DNA of 64,000 nt from Gammaproteobacteria bacterium (GCA_024742415.1 JANSYN010000002.1:310001-374000), one strand, 5' to 3'; positions 1 through 9,032 are shown, counted from the first letter of the stretch. Made by a program: numbers and translations. The notes: generated from the sequence alone by a model not told the origin.

Positions 1-653
1 TGTTCTTCATCAAACCAGCTCTGCAGGCTGATCTTCTGGCTGGAACGGTCACCACCGATCAGGAAGGGCTGGCCATCGAGGGACTGCGGGAACGACTTCT
101 GCAGCGCGGCAGCGCGCTCTTTCGTTGCATAGAAACTGACGCCGCTCTCTCCCAGCAGGTGATTGTAGGCACGAATGGGAACACCTGGCGCCAGCGGTCG
201 ATCAGACAAGATAAAATCCAGCTTGTTCAGCGCCAGGTCACCGAGAAGGCTGTCGAAATCACCCTCGCGACACACCAGCTTGACCGAACCCTCAAGCTCA
301 AAGCTGTTCTCGAGAATATTCGCGGCCAGCGTTTTGGGTATGACGTCGGTAACACCCGCGGTGAATACGAACTGCTGGTGTGGGTCCTGCGCTCTCAGGG
401 CGCCTTGCAACTCTTCGCCAAGCGCGAAGATATCCTCGGCGTAACCAAAAGCCAGTTTGCCTGCATCGTTGAGCACCAGCCGCTTGCCCTGGCGATCAAA
501 CAGCGGCGTCCCCAGATACGACTCAAATTCTGTCAACTGGCCACTAATCGTTTGCGGCGACACATGCAGGCGCTCGGCAGCTTTCACGATACTGCCGTCG
601 CGCGCCACCGCAAAAAAGTACCTCAGATGTTTGTAGTTCAGCTGCTGTGCCAA
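1..653 (-). CDS. nhaR: LysR-family transcriptional activator NhaR-like (partial, C-terminus off window)
   Basis: The minus strand is open from a TTG at 653 to the window edge and encodes 217 residues. It begins with a winged-helix LysR domain (residues about 5-62, including HVSPQTISGQ and the recognition-helix region), followed by the effector-binding domain. The text resembles E. coli NhaR in both parts, for example NYKHLRYFFAV at the start and LDFILSD further on. No in-frame ATG lies upstream. AAGGGG sits about 7 nt before the TTG, which is why this start was chosen. NhaR activates nhaA in response to sodium, and here the gene is divergent from nhaA, so identity and context agree. The last third of the protein is missing from the window. 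Confidence 0.85.
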   Translation of the reverse strand, partial: MAQQLNYKHLRYFFAVARDGSIVKAAERLHVSPQTISGQLTEFESYLGTPLFDRQGKRLVLNDAGKLAFGYAEDIFALGEELQGALRAQDPHQQFVFTAGVTDVIPKTLAANILENSFELEGSVKLVCREGDFDSLLGDLALNKLDFILSDRPLAPGVPIRAYNHLLGESGVSFYATKERAAALQKSFPQSLDGQPFLIGGDRSSQKISLQSWFDEE

Positions 654-809
654 CGCACTACCCCTTTTCGATGACCGCCATAATGAACCAGAAGTTCAGT
701 GAGGCGAGCTCACTTTTTTCGATCCTATCATAATCTTCTTTCGACTTTTATTGAAAGTGGCGCTTGCTAGACTCGCTCTTCACTTTGCCGACTTCTTGCC
801 AGTTCCCTG

Positions 810-2015
810 ATGACAAAAGTGTTTCGACAGATGGCAGCACACGACGCGGCAGGAGGCATCCTGCTGGTCGCGGCCGCGTTGCTGGCTATCGTGATGGCCA
901 ACTCGGCGCTGTCCGCGGGCTACTACGCTTTTCTCAACGTTCCGGTCAATCTCGACATCGGGGATTTCTCGATCAACAAGCCACTGTTGCTGTGGATCAA
1001 CGATGGCCTGATGGCACTGTTCTTCTTTCTCATCGGACTGGAGGTGAAGCGCGAGTTGCTCGATGGCCACCTGTCGTCGCGCGACCAGATTATCCTGCCT
1101 GCCCTGGGCGCATTTGCAGGCATGGCAACACCGGCCATTATTTACACGCTCTTCAACGGCGGCGACCCAATCGCCAGTCGCGGCTGGGCGATACCGGCGG
1201 CCACTGACATTGCGTTCGCGCTCGGCGTTTTCAGTCTGTTCGGCACACGCCTGCCCCTGAGCCTGAAACTGTTTTTGCTGTCAGTTGCGATCTTTGACGA
1301 CATTGCAGCGATTATCATTATCGCGCTGTTCTACTCTTCAGGCCTGTCACCCATGTCGCTGGCGATTGGCGGCCTGGGGCTGGCCGTGCTATTGGGGTGC
1401 AACCTGGCAGGCGTGCGCTACCAGAGCGTCTATATACTCATCGGCATTGTTGTCTGGGCGGCGGTTCTAAAATCGGGCGTGCATGCCACGCTGGCGGGGT
1501 TTGCCGTTGCCTTGCTGATCCCCTTCAAGCGCGAAAATGAGCGCGGCGAGCCGATGCTCAAGGCAATGGAACACGGCCTGCAGCCCTGGGTTGCGTTCTT
1601 TATCCTGCCGCTGTTTGCCTTCAGCAACGCAGGCGTCAGTCTGCTTGGTATCACTGTCAGCGATTTGCTGAACCCCATCACAGTAGGCATCGCGTTTGGA
1701 CTGTTTCTGGGCAACCAGCTTGGCATCTTTGGCATCTGCTGGGTTGCCGTAAAGCTGGGCCTGGCGAAGTTACCGACCGGCGCCTCGTGGCAGCAGTTGT
1801 ACGGAGTGAGCACGCTCTGCGGTATTGGCTTCACCATGAGCCTGTTCATCGGCACGCTGGCTTTCGAGCAGCACGATGCCGCCTACATGAGCAGCGTAAA
1901 AATAGGCGTGCTGGCCGGCTCAATACTTTCAGCCGCGTGGGGTTCATTCGTTCTCTATCGCTCAACCAGGTCGTCTGTCGCGCCCCTCACCCAGGGTGTC
2001 GCCCACGCACACTGA
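810..2015 (+). CDS. nhaA: Na+/H+ antiporter NhaA
   Basis: This is an inner-membrane sodium/proton exchanger that extrudes Na+ using the proton gradient. The 401 residues are close to the family length and are almost entirely hydrophobic helices. The ion-binding aspartates fall at E. coli numbering: D133 in ATDIAFALG and the pair D163-D164 in FDDIAAIIII. The ATG at 810 has no strong Shine-Dalgarno sequence, but the N-terminus (MTKVFRQMAAHDAAGG) aligns with known NhaA starts. It is transcribed divergently from the NhaR-like regulator, with about 156 bp between them that should hold both promoters. This fits a halophilic or marine lifestyle. Confidence 0.96.
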   Translation: MTKVFRQMAAHDAAGGILLVAAALLAIVMANSALSAGYYAFLNVPVNLDIGDFSINKPLLLWINDGLMALFFFLIGLEVKRELLDGHLSSRDQIILPALGAFAGMATPAIIYTLFNGGDPIASRGWAIPAATDIAFALGVFSLFGTRLPLSLKLFLLSVAIFDDIAAIIIIALFYSSGLSPMSLAIGGLGLAVLLGCNLAGVRYQSVYILIGIVVWAAVLKSGVHATLAGFAVALLIPFKRENERGEPMLKAMEHGLQPWVAFFILPLFAFSNAGVSLLGITVSDLLNPITVGIAFGLFLGNQLGIFGICWVAVKLGLAKLPTGASWQQLYGVSTLCGIGFTMSLFIGTLAFEQHDAAYMSSVKIGVLAGSILSAAWGSFVLYRSTRSSVAPLTQGVAHAH

Positions 2016-2091
2016 CTGCACACAGTGACCGGGCAGCTAGCCGCAAGCACAACCACCATGCGCAGCAACCAGACAAAACAGAGGTAGTGGT

Positions 2092-2709
2092 ATGAAGTTC
2101 AACACGACGTTTCGCAAGACCACAGGATCACAGGACGTGATCGACTACATTAATCGCCGCGTGTCGTTTGCGTTCGCGCGCATGGAGCACGTTGTCGACA
2201 GCGGCTCGATCACCGTCAGTGACATCAATGGGCCCAAGGGCGGTGTCGACAAACAGTGCCGTGTGGTCATCAAACCAGCAGGCCTGAAACCTATTGTGAT
2301 CGTGGAAAAACAAGCAGAGCTGAAACTGGCGGTCGATCGCAGTATCTCGCGCGCCAGTCACAGCCTGTCACGTCAGCTCAAGCGCAAGCAGCAACTGGCA
2401 CAGCGAGGCGTTGACCGCGAGGCAGTCGCCGAGCAGCTGGCGCAAACACAGGCTTCCAACGGGGATTCAGCAACCGGCTCTGCCTTCGATGCCACTATGG
2501 ATACAGTAATGGATACAGCAATGGATGCAGCAACGGATACAGCAGCGGGAACATCACTGGATTCAGCTCCGAACTCAATTGAGGACTCAATCCAGAACTC
2601 AACAAGGCATTCGGCAAGGCATTCGGCAATGCATTCGACGACGGATTCGACAGCGCATTCGACAACGGATTCTGCAATGCACAGAAAGGTCTCTGGGCGG
2701 TCGCGGTAG
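2092..2709 (+). CDS. HPF/RaiA-family ribosome-associated protein with repetitive C-terminal tail
   Basis: Residues 1 to about 105 match the HPF/RaiA (sigma-54 modulation/S30EA) fold: a YINRRVSFAFARMEHVV-type helix, a strand with SDINGPKGGVDKQC, and a second helix (AVDRSISRASHSLSRQLKR). Members bind the 30S subunit and damp translation or cause hibernation. The typical short protein is 95-115 residues. Here about 100 further residues follow, of which 136-199 come from sixteen degenerate 12-bp repeats (four residues each, rich in Asp, His, Ser and Thr). Whether the tail is functional is unknown. The gene lies 76 bp after nhaA, and yccA follows. Confidence 0.75.
   Translation: MKFNTTFRKTTGSQDVIDYINRRVSFAFARMEHVVDSGSITVSDINGPKGGVDKQCRVVIKPAGLKPIVIVEKQAELKLAVDRSISRASHSLSRQLKRKQQLAQRGVDREAVAEQLAQTQASNGDSATGSAFDATMDTVMDTAMDAATDTAAGTSLDSAPNSIEDSIQNSTRHSARHSAMHSTTDSTAHSTTDSAMHRKVSGRSR
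2497..2688 (+). repeat. Degenerate 12-bp tandem repeat (16 units) inside the HPF-like gene
   Basis: Sixteen consecutive 12-bp units can be lined up from 2497. The first resemble ATGGATACAGCA and later ones resemble AGGCATTCGGCA or ACGGATTCGACA. The period is a multiple of three, so the frame is preserved and the protein gains a four-residue repeat such as xDTA or xHSx. Confidence 0.8.
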
Positions 2710-2773
2710 GTGAGCAGGCCGACCAGCGTGGCAACGGCGCAGCTGCGCCAGTTTATACTCTCGAGGTGAAGTG

Positions 2774-3436
2774 ATGGAAACTACAAAGTATGTGAGCCCG
2801 GCTGACGTTTCAGCCATTTCGCAGTCGCAGGGCCGTGTCCTGAAGAACACCTACCTGCTGCTGGCGGCAACACTGTTCTTCAGCGCAATCACTGCAACGG
2901 CCAGCGCGGTCATGAACCTGCCGCACCCTGGCCTGTTGCTGACACTGGGCGGCTATTTTGGGCTGCTGTATTTAACGACAAGGTTCCGCGACAGCATCAA
3001 GGGCTTGTACTGCGTCTTCGCGCTCACGGGCTTTATGGGCTACACGCTCGGACCCATCATTGGCGCTTACTGGGCGATGGCCCCGGCCATTGTCATGCAG
3101 TCCCTGGGCGGAACCGCCTTCATTTTTCTGGGTCTTTCGGCGTACGCACTGACCGGACGCACTGACTTCAGCTTCCTGGGCAAGACCCTGTTCGTGGGCA
3201 TTCTGGTCGCGTTCTGTGCGGGCATCGGCGCGCTGGTCTTCAACATCCCGGCGCTGTCGCTGGCGGTCTCGGCAATGTTCATGCTGTTGATGTCAGGGCT
3301 GATTCTGTATCAAACCGACCAGATCGTACGCGGCGGAGAAACCAACTACATCATGGCGACGGTCACACTGTTCGTTTCGTTGTTCAACCTGCTGACCAGC
3401 ATGATGCACCTGCTGGGCTTTGCCCAATCTGAATAG
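2774..3436 (+). CDS. yccA: BAX-inhibitor-1 family membrane protein YccA
   Basis: This 220-residue inner-membrane protein has about seven hydrophobic helices and is strikingly like E. coli YccA: RVLKNTYLLLAATLFFSAITATAS near the start, GFMGYTLGPI, and GGETNYIMATVTLFVSLFNL near the end. YccA interacts with and modulates the FtsH protease in E. coli. An AGGTGA-type ribosome site lies just upstream. Both GTG (2771) and ATG (2774) are possible starts, and ATG was preferred for spacing. A rho-independent terminator follows the stop codon. Confidence 0.9.
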   Translation: METTKYVSPADVSAISQSQGRVLKNTYLLLAATLFFSAITATASAVMNLPHPGLLLTLGGYFGLLYLTTRFRDSIKGLYCVFALTGFMGYTLGPIIGAYWAMAPAIVMQSLGGTAFIFLGLSAYALTGRTDFSFLGKTLFVGILVAFCAGIGALVFNIPALSLAVSAMFMLLMSGLILYQTDQIVRGGETNYIMATVTLFVSLFNLLTSMMHLLGFAQSE

Positions 3437-3457
3437 TTAACCCGTTCGAATTTGCCT

Positions 3458-3497
3458 GCCCGGCAGTGATACTTGCGTCGCTGACCGGGCTTTTTTT
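3458..3497 (+). terminator. Rho-independent terminator after yccA
   Basis: The stem GCCCGG-CAG (3458-3466) pairs with CTG-A-CCGGGC (3481-3490) and is followed by seven T residues at 3491-3497. It sits 22 bp after the yccA stop and between convergent genes (yccA and purK). Confidence 0.8.
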
Positions 3498-3685
3498 GCG
3501 TTTCAATTTCCATAAAAGCCGGAGTCTTTGGACGCGCGGTGCAGCTGCCGGTGGCCTGGAGCCTGGCACTGCAGCGGTAACAGCTTTGCATGGCAACCAA
3601 TCGGTTCGCAGGACTTTGCATCCCTCGCCAACGGCGCCGCACTGGGGGTGAAGCACCTGCGAGCGCTCTGGCAGGGGGCGCCGAG

Positions 3686-4789
3686 CTACAACAGAATGGT
3701 GTCGCCGGCACTGGCCGTGAAGCGAGCCATTTCTGCTTGCAGCTCGGCGAGGTTGTCAGCGCTGAAATTGACATGGCCAAGCTTGCGCCCGGCTCGTACC
3801 GACTTGTTGTACCAGTGGACGGTGCAATTTCCGGACATGGCCTGCAGCGGCGCTTGTGCGGTGCCTATCAGGTTAATCATGCCGGCAACGCCGTGCATCC
3901 GGGTGCGCCCAAGCGGCAACCCGGCAACCGCGCGCACATGGTTTTCAAACTGGCTGGTTACGCTGCCAGATTGTGTCCAGTGGCCACTATTATGTACGCG
4001 CGGCGCCAACTCGTTCACCAGCAACTGCGATGGTGTTACAAAGCACTCCATAGCCAGCACGCCTACGTAGTCCAGTTCTTCCAGCAGGCGCTGCATGTAA
4101 TCCTGGGCCTGCAACACCATGGCGGGATTGACGTCTGGTGCAGGCGCAATCGAGCGCGACAAAATGCCCGCGGTATGCGTGTTCTCCGCCAGCGGATAAT
4201 GGCAGATAGTGCCATCGCGGCCGCGCACAGAAACTTGCGACACCTCACGTTCGAACGGGATCCACTGTTCGATAATGTAGTCGTCGCCTGCACAAGCGGC
4301 ATCAAACTCAGCGGCATCCTGCGCGTTGCGGATCACCCACTGATTCTTGCCGTCATAACCCTCACTGCAGGATTTAGCCACCAGCGGCAGCGACAGGCTC
4401 GTCAGTGTGGCGCTTGCCGACTCCCCCACGGTATAGGGTGATGCGGGTATGCCCAACTGTTGCAATAGCTGTTTTTCGCGGTGCCGGTTCTGGCAGGCGG
4501 AGACTGCCAGTGAATTCGGGTATACCGGGCAATGCGCTTCCAGCGCCAGGAGCAGACTGACGTCGAGCTGTTCCTTTTCAACCGTCACGCAATCGGGCCT
4601 ACCGAGTTGTTCAAATAACTCTGCGGCGCTGTCACCCGCCTGCCAGTTGGCGATGATACCCAGGCCGTCGACACACACGGTGTCTGGCGCGCCGTTATCG
4701 TTGACGAAACTGAACTGGATACCCATGGGAATGCCCGCCAGCGCGAGCATACGGGAAAGCTGGCCGCAGCCTACAATGGCAATTCGCAT
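3686..4789 (-). CDS. purK: N5-carboxyaminoimidazole ribonucleotide synthase PurK
   Basis: PurK uses ATP and bicarbonate to carboxylate aminoimidazole ribonucleotide, giving N5-CAIR for PurE in purine synthesis. The 367-residue protein has the N-terminal nucleotide fold (IAIVGCGQLSRMLA, residues 3-16), the ATP-grasp glycine-rich loop (SEGYDGKNQW, about 142-151) and the PurK signature NELAPRVHNSGHWT (259-272). A longer frame is open upstream, but the ATG at 4789 overlaps the purE stop by one base (TGATG), which marks translational coupling and fixes the start. The gene is the last in a permease-purE-purK operon. Confidence 0.95.
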   Translation of the reverse strand: MRIAIVGCGQLSRMLALAGIPMGIQFSFVNDNGAPDTVCVDGLGIIANWQAGDSAAELFEQLGRPDCVTVEKEQLDVSLLLALEAHCPVYPNSLAVSACQNRHREKQLLQQLGIPASPYTVGESASATLTSLSLPLVAKSCSEGYDGKNQWVIRNAQDAAEFDAACAGDDYIIEQWIPFEREVSQVSVRGRDGTICHYPLAENTHTAGILSRSIAPAPDVNPAMVLQAQDYMQRLLEELDYVGVLAMECFVTPSQLLVNELAPRVHNSGHWTQSGSVTSQFENHVRAVAGLPLGRTRMHGVAGMINLIGTAQAPLQAMSGNCTVHWYNKSVRAGRKLGHVNFSADNLAELQAEMARFTASAGDTILL

Positions 4790-5268
4790 CACTCGACCCT
4801 GTGCGGTACGGCCTCTGTTTGCCCCTGCCGCCATTGAATCAGGCGTTCACGCAGTGCAAGGTCACTGGTTGCCAGAATCTGTGCGGCCATAAGGCCGGCA
4901 TTGAAGGCGCCGGGCTCACCAATCGCCTGCGTAGACACGGCAACGCCCTTGGGCATCTGTACGATCGACAACAGGCTATCCACCCCCTGCAGCGCCTTGC
5001 TGGTCACTGGCACTGCAATCACTGGCAGCCAGGTGATCGCGGCGGTCATTCCCGGCAGGTGGGCAGCGCCGCCTGCACCGGCGATAATGACTTTGTGGTG
5101 TTTGTCAGCCGACTTGGCGAACTCAAACAAACGCTCGGGCGTGCGATGCGCAGACACCACCGCGCTGTCGTAGCTGATCTGTAATTCATCGAGGACCGCA
5201 GCGGCATGACGCATTACGGGCCAGTCTGATCGCGATCCCATAATAATCGCGACGTCTGCTTCTTGCAT
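4789..5268 (-). CDS. purE: N5-CAIR mutase PurE
   Basis: This class I PurE converts N5-CAIR to CAIR in purine biosynthesis. The 159 residues are of normal length. Active-site motifs are visible: GSRSDW (11-16), SAHRTP with His41 (39-44), and [12 protein letters not shown] (about 63-74). It overlaps purK by one base and starts 6 bp after the stop of the bicarbonate-permease-like gene, so all three are probably on one transcript. Confidence 0.96.
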   Translation of the reverse strand: MQEADVAIIMGSRSDWPVMRHAAAVLDELQISYDSAVVSAHRTPERLFEFAKSADKHHKVIIAGAGGAAHLPGMTAAITWLPVIAVPVTSKALQGVDSLLSIVQMPKGVAVSTQAIGEPGAFNAGLMAAQILATSDLALRERLIQWRQGQTEAVPHRVE

Positions 5269-5274
5269 GTTCTC

Positions 5275-6228
5275 TCAGCCTGCTATCCACTGGGTAACCA
5301 CGATATAAAGTGGTATGCCAACCAGTACGTTAAACGGGAAGGTAATGCCCAACGATGCACTGATCGACAGGCTGTGATTCGCCTGCGGCAGTACGACATG
5401 CATCGCCGCGGGCACGGCAATATAGGACGCGCTAGCGCCCAGTACGGCGACCAGTATAGCACCACCGGTGGACAACCCCATGCCCAGACCCAGCGCAGCG
5501 CCCAAAAATCCGCCAACCACCGGCATTGCCACCCCAAAGGCCAGCATAAAGCCCCCTACCTGGCCTATTTCCCGTACGCGACTGGCCGCAACCATACCCA
5601 TCTCAAGCAGGAACAGTGCCAGCACGCCGTTGAACAGGTCAAAGAAGAAAGGCGCGATGGTAGCCGTGCGCTGACCTGCCACGTAGCCGATCAGCAGGCC
5701 TCCCACCATCAATATAATGCCCTGGTTAAAGAACACCTCGTGCAGGAGCTTGCGCGTTTCAACCCGCTGCGCCTGGGCACCCTTGTCGCCAGTTGAGCGC
5801 TTGGCGAGCGCGATACCCACCGCAATGGCAGGCATTTCCAGCAGCACGACAAACAGCGGGATGTAAGCCTCATAGGGAATGCCCTGTGATTCCAGCACAG
5901 CGATGGCGACCGCATAGGTGCCCACACTGACAGAGCCGTAATGAGCGGCAATGGAGGCGGCATCCACGCGCGGCAACTTACCGATGTAATACAGGACAGG
6001 GAACGCAATAACCGGCAGGAACAGGCCAAACAGCACGATGTAGACAGACTGCATCACCAGTTCAGCCGACGCGTGCTCAGACAGCGCAATGCCGCCCTTG
6101 AGGCCAATGGCAATCATCAGGAACAGGATCAGTGACTGATACAGGGCCTTCGGAAACTGGATGTCTGAACGCACTAAAGCGGCAAACGCGCCCAATAGAA
6201 AGAACGCGATACTTACATCGATTTGCAT
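5275..6228 (-). CDS. SbtA-like sodium-dependent bicarbonate transport family permease
   Basis: This 317-residue integral membrane protein is made of two similar hydrophobic halves with about ten helices. It matches the SbtA/DUF897 family: GLKGGIAL in the first half, AAHYGSVSVGTYAVAIAVLESQ, and a second-half GASASYIAVPAAM. Characterised cyanobacterial SbtA imports HCO3- with Na+. The stop is only 6 bp before purE, which implies co-transcription with purE and purK. Since PurK consumes bicarbonate, substrate supply to purine synthesis is a sensible but untested role. A CbbR-like regulator lies nearby, upstream on the other strand. Confidence 0.82.
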   Translation of the reverse strand: MQIDVSIAFFLLGAFAALVRSDIQFPKALYQSLILFLMIAIGLKGGIALSEHASAELVMQSVYIVLFGLFLPVIAFPVLYYIGKLPRVDAASIAAHYGSVSVGTYAVAIAVLESQGIPYEAYIPLFVVLLEMPAIAVGIALAKRSTGDKGAQAQRVETRKLLHEVFFNQGIILMVGGLLIGYVAGQRTATIAPFFFDLFNGVLALFLLEMGMVAASRVREIGQVGGFMLAFGVAMPVVGGFLGAALGLGMGLSTGGAILVAVLGASASYIAVPAAMHVVLPQANHSLSISASLGITFPFNVLVGIPLYIVVTQWIAG

Positions 6229-6260
6229 GTATGAACCCGGATCAGGAGATTACATTTAGC

Positions 6261-6281
6261 GCGACGAAAAGCGCTCGTCGC
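6261..6281. promoter_or_regulatory. Inverted repeat upstream of the permease-purE-purK operon
   Basis: The perfect 7-bp arms GCGACGA and TCGTCGC are separated by 7 bp, 33-53 bp upstream of the permease start. It could be an operator or a leader hairpin. No function can be assigned from sequence alone. Confidence 0.4.
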
Positions 6282-6409
6282 TATTGTTATCAGGTATTTG
6301 AACAGATACTAAAGTGCTGGGACAGAACCGTAAAGCGCGGCGACTGGCACGCCTGCTGTGCGTGCGCTACCAGGAGGGCACCGCAGCAAGGGCTGCCAGG
6401 GCGCCGAGC

Positions 6410-6607
6410 TTACTCGACGCGCGCTGGCACCATGGAGGACTTGTCAGTCTGGCGATTGACCCACACGGTAAAGGCTGCCGCGGCAAGTACGCCTCCACCG
6501 ACGATCATCACCGGCACGCCCGCGGGGCTTTGCATGGCGACCACCGCGCCCATTGCGATAAAAGCCACACCGACGCAAATACAAAAGATCAACTGTGCTT
6601 TGTCCAT
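6410..6607 (-). CDS. Small two-helix membrane protein, unknown function
   Basis: This 65-residue protein has two hydrophobic segments (about residues 6-26 and 30-48) and a charged tail (NRQTDKSSMVPARVE). An AGGTGA-like ribosome site lies just upstream. GTG at 6610 or ATG at 6607 could start it, and the ATG was chosen. It lies on the same strand as the bicarbonate-permease operon, 181 bp upstream of it. I do not recognise the family. Confidence 0.55.
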   Translation of the reverse strand: MDKAQLIFCICVGVAFIAMGAVVAMQSPAGVPVMIVGGGVLAAAAFTVWVNRQTDKSSMVPARVE

Positions 6608-6835
6608 CACTTCACCTGCCTGTTTTGCTTCCTTTAGCCGTGCCCCATTACTGGATCGGCTTGCTTTAGCCGCTTGCTCGAGCGGCTTACCTGTGTCGCG
6701 CAGTCGATGACTGGCTTGCTGAACACGGGAGGATTATGGCAAGATTCGGGAATAGTTAAAAATAGATATTTACTATTAGTTATATTTACGTTTATCTATA
6801 TCCATTGCTATCAGGCCCACCACTGCGAGGTCACT

Positions 6836-7801
6836 ATGAGCTCAAGATTGCATGCCCATGTCGGCACTCTGCGGCAACTGGAGATACTGCTTGCGGTACA
6901 TGACCACGGCAGCATCAGTGGCGCGGCCAAAGCGCTTTTTCTCACCCAACCTACCGTTTCGGTACAGATGCGCAAACTTGCCGATGCCATTGGCTCTCCG
7001 CTGTACAAAATCAGCAACCGGGAACTGACTTTTACCGACGAGGGTCTGGAACTGCTCAAGACCGCCGTCGAGGTGCTGGACAGCTTCTCGCGCCTGGACC
7101 GCACGCTGGGCACAATGCGCAGCGTCAAATCCGGCACGCTGCGGCTCGCAGTGGTCACTACGTCGCAGTACTTCATCCCGCACTTGCTGGGCCCCTTTTG
7201 CGAGCGCTTTCCCGATATCGACGTGCAGATGAAGGTGGGCAACCGCCAGAAAACCATCGAGCGATTAAAACAGGGGGTGGATGATTTTTACGTGTTCAGC
7301 CACCCACCCAGCGACATCGAGACCGACAGCATTGAGTTTCTGGACAACCCACTGGTCGCGATCGCCTACAAGGGCCACCCGCTGGCCAAGCGAAAAAACC
7401 TCACCCTCAAGAATCTGCGCGAAGAACCCTTCCTGATGCGTGAACAGGGCTCAGGCACCCGGCATGCCATTGAGGAGTTCCTGCGTACGCAGGACCAACA
7501 GCTCAATATCAAGATGACCATGGAAAGCAACGAGGCGATCAAGCACTCGGTGATGTCCAAGCTTGGCATCTCCATTCTATCGGCGCATACGCTGACCTAC
7601 GGTGGCAAATCAGGGCTGACCCAACTGGACGTGCGCGACCTGCCCATTCACGCGCACTGGTTTTTCGTCTGGTCCAGATCCAAACGTCAAACACAGATCG
7701 CCGCCGAGTTCCTGCAGTATGTAAAATCGGAAGGCCATAACATGCTGCACCGGGAACTGGTCAGGAATGGCATTGAATCAGAGGTACTACTGGGCAACTA
7801 A
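6836..7801 (+). CDS. LysR-family regulator, CbbR/CmpR-like
   Basis: The 321-residue protein has an N-terminal LysR helix-turn-helix (LRQLEILLAV to FLTQPTVSVQMRKL) and an effector domain whose text (SGTLRLAVVTTSQYFIPHLLGPFC, KVGNRQKTIERL) resembles CbbR/CmpR regulators of CO2 fixation and bicarbonate uptake. The ATG at 6836 follows GAGG at a proper distance. The open frame extends upstream through an AT-rich stretch that is more likely promoter DNA. No RuBisCO gene is in the window. The nearby SbtA-like permease operon is a candidate target by family analogy. Confidence 0.8.
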   Translation: MSSRLHAHVGTLRQLEILLAVHDHGSISGAAKALFLTQPTVSVQMRKLADAIGSPLYKISNRELTFTDEGLELLKTAVEVLDSFSRLDRTLGTMRSVKSGTLRLAVVTTSQYFIPHLLGPFCERFPDIDVQMKVGNRQKTIERLKQGVDDFYVFSHPPSDIETDSIEFLDNPLVAIAYKGHPLAKRKNLTLKNLREEPFLMREQGSGTRHAIEEFLRTQDQQLNIKMTMESNEAIKHSVMSKLGISILSAHTLTYGGKSGLTQLDVRDLPIHAHWFFVWSRSKRQTQIAAEFLQYVKSEGHNMLHRELVRNGIESEVLLGN

Positions 7802-7820
7802 CCTGCCAAACCCGTCCCTG

Positions 7821-8819
7821 TCAGGGGGTAGCCACTACGCCTGAGGCGTGCTGGAAAAAACGCCAGATTTCGCGCGCTGCCACAATGTCGTTGTTGGTGC
7901 CGCCGAGCAACCTGGGCAGGCGGATGTGCGGATGCGGCGCGTTATGCCCTCCGCCCTCAATGGTGTACAGGCTCACCGCGGGCTTGCCCGGCTCAAACCA
8001 GCTGTCGACGCTAACGCGGCTGTTGTCAGCCTCCACCACGTCGGGCAGTTCGCGACGCATGGGCTCACCCTGCAGCCCTGCAAGCCCGGCCCAGTAAAGT
8101 GCGGTCTCGCGCGAAGACATGACTTCACCGCGATCACCCAACAGCCCGTAGAGCGCAACCGTACCGCCGTGGTAAGGATTCATCGGATCATCGGTGCCGT
8201 TCATTAACAGAAAGGGAACGGGAATGCCGCTGTACCGGCAGTCCATATTGCCGGCAGTGGGTAAGCTGGTAGCCACAGGCGCCACTGCGGCAACCAGGTC
8301 TGGCGCTTCCAGGGCCAGGCGCAGCGCCATCTGTCCGCCGTTGGATACCCCAGTGGCAAATACCGCTCGGGTATCAATGCCAAACTCTTCAGTGAACTGC
8401 TCGACCAGCAAGCGCATAAACCCAACATCGTCCACCTGTAATGCATTGGCTGCATAGGGTCCGGCCTTACGACAGCCGTTGTAATGCTGCTCGTAACCCT
8501 CGGGATAAACAACGATAAAGCCTTCTTCATCGGCCAGCTCATCAAACGCATAGCCGTACATCGCCCTGCTCTGGGCGGCACTGCCACCCGACCCATGAAA
8601 CACAAACAGCAGCGGCGGGCGCTGCGCACGCTCGGGTGGCAAATAAAAGGTGTAATGGCGTTCGCGCCCGTCCCACTGGACAACGCGCTCGCGCAATTCG
8701 CCGCCAAGCGACGGTTCTGACGCTAACTGAAAATAGATACCATAGGTCAGGGCAAGGCCAAGCCCTGCCGCCAGCGCAAGGGCAAAGCCTGCTTTCATTC
8801 GTCGTGTCATACGCCGCAT
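7821..8819 (-). CDS. Membrane-anchored or secreted esterase, PHB-depolymerase/LpqC-like
   Basis: This 332-residue alpha/beta hydrolase carries an N-terminal hydrophobic signal/anchor (about residues 9-28). It has an oxyanion motif HGSGG (75-79), the nucleophile Ser159 in GVSNGG, an acidic residue in NGTDDP (about 210) and His292 in GGGHN. The arrangement matches polyhydroxybutyrate depolymerase/feruloyl esterase-like enzymes. The substrate cannot be told. It is convergent with the LysR gene and separated from it by 19 bp. Confidence 0.78.
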   Translation of the reverse strand: MRRMTRRMKAGFALALAAGLGLALTYGIYFQLASEPSLGGELRERVVQWDGRERHYTFYLPPERAQRPPLLFVFHGSGGSAAQSRAMYGYAFDELADEEGFIVVYPEGYEQHYNGCRKAGPYAANALQVDDVGFMRLLVEQFTEEFGIDTRAVFATGVSNGGQMALRLALEAPDLVAAVAPVATSLPTAGNMDCRYSGIPVPFLLMNGTDDPMNPYHGGTVALYGLLGDRGEVMSSRETALYWAGLAGLQGEPMRRELPDVVEADNSRVSVDSWFEPGKPAVSLYTIEGGGHNAPHPHIRLPRLLGGTNNDIVAAREIWRFFQHASGVVATP

Positions 8820-9032
8820 GGCCTGTTATTCACTTCCGTTTACCGCATTGCGTCTTACCACAGCGTGCTGTGCCGCGCCGCGCACTTTACTGGCGCTATG
8901 CACCGGGCGGCGATGCTTTATAACGCATTGCATTGCATTGCGCCGCACTCCACGACTGCGGCGTTACCGCGCATGAGTAGAGCGCATGACTAGACCACAT
9001 GACAGCACCTAACAGCAAATAAGAACACATAA

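Noticed and set aside
653-809. Specific nhaA promoter
   Set aside because: TTGAAA near 752 has no -10 at proper spacing. No convincing element could be singled out.
6836-7801. Regulator of a RuBisCO operon
   Set aside because: The protein is CbbR-like, but no cbbL, cbbS or carboxysome gene lies in the window, so carbon fixation cannot be claimed.
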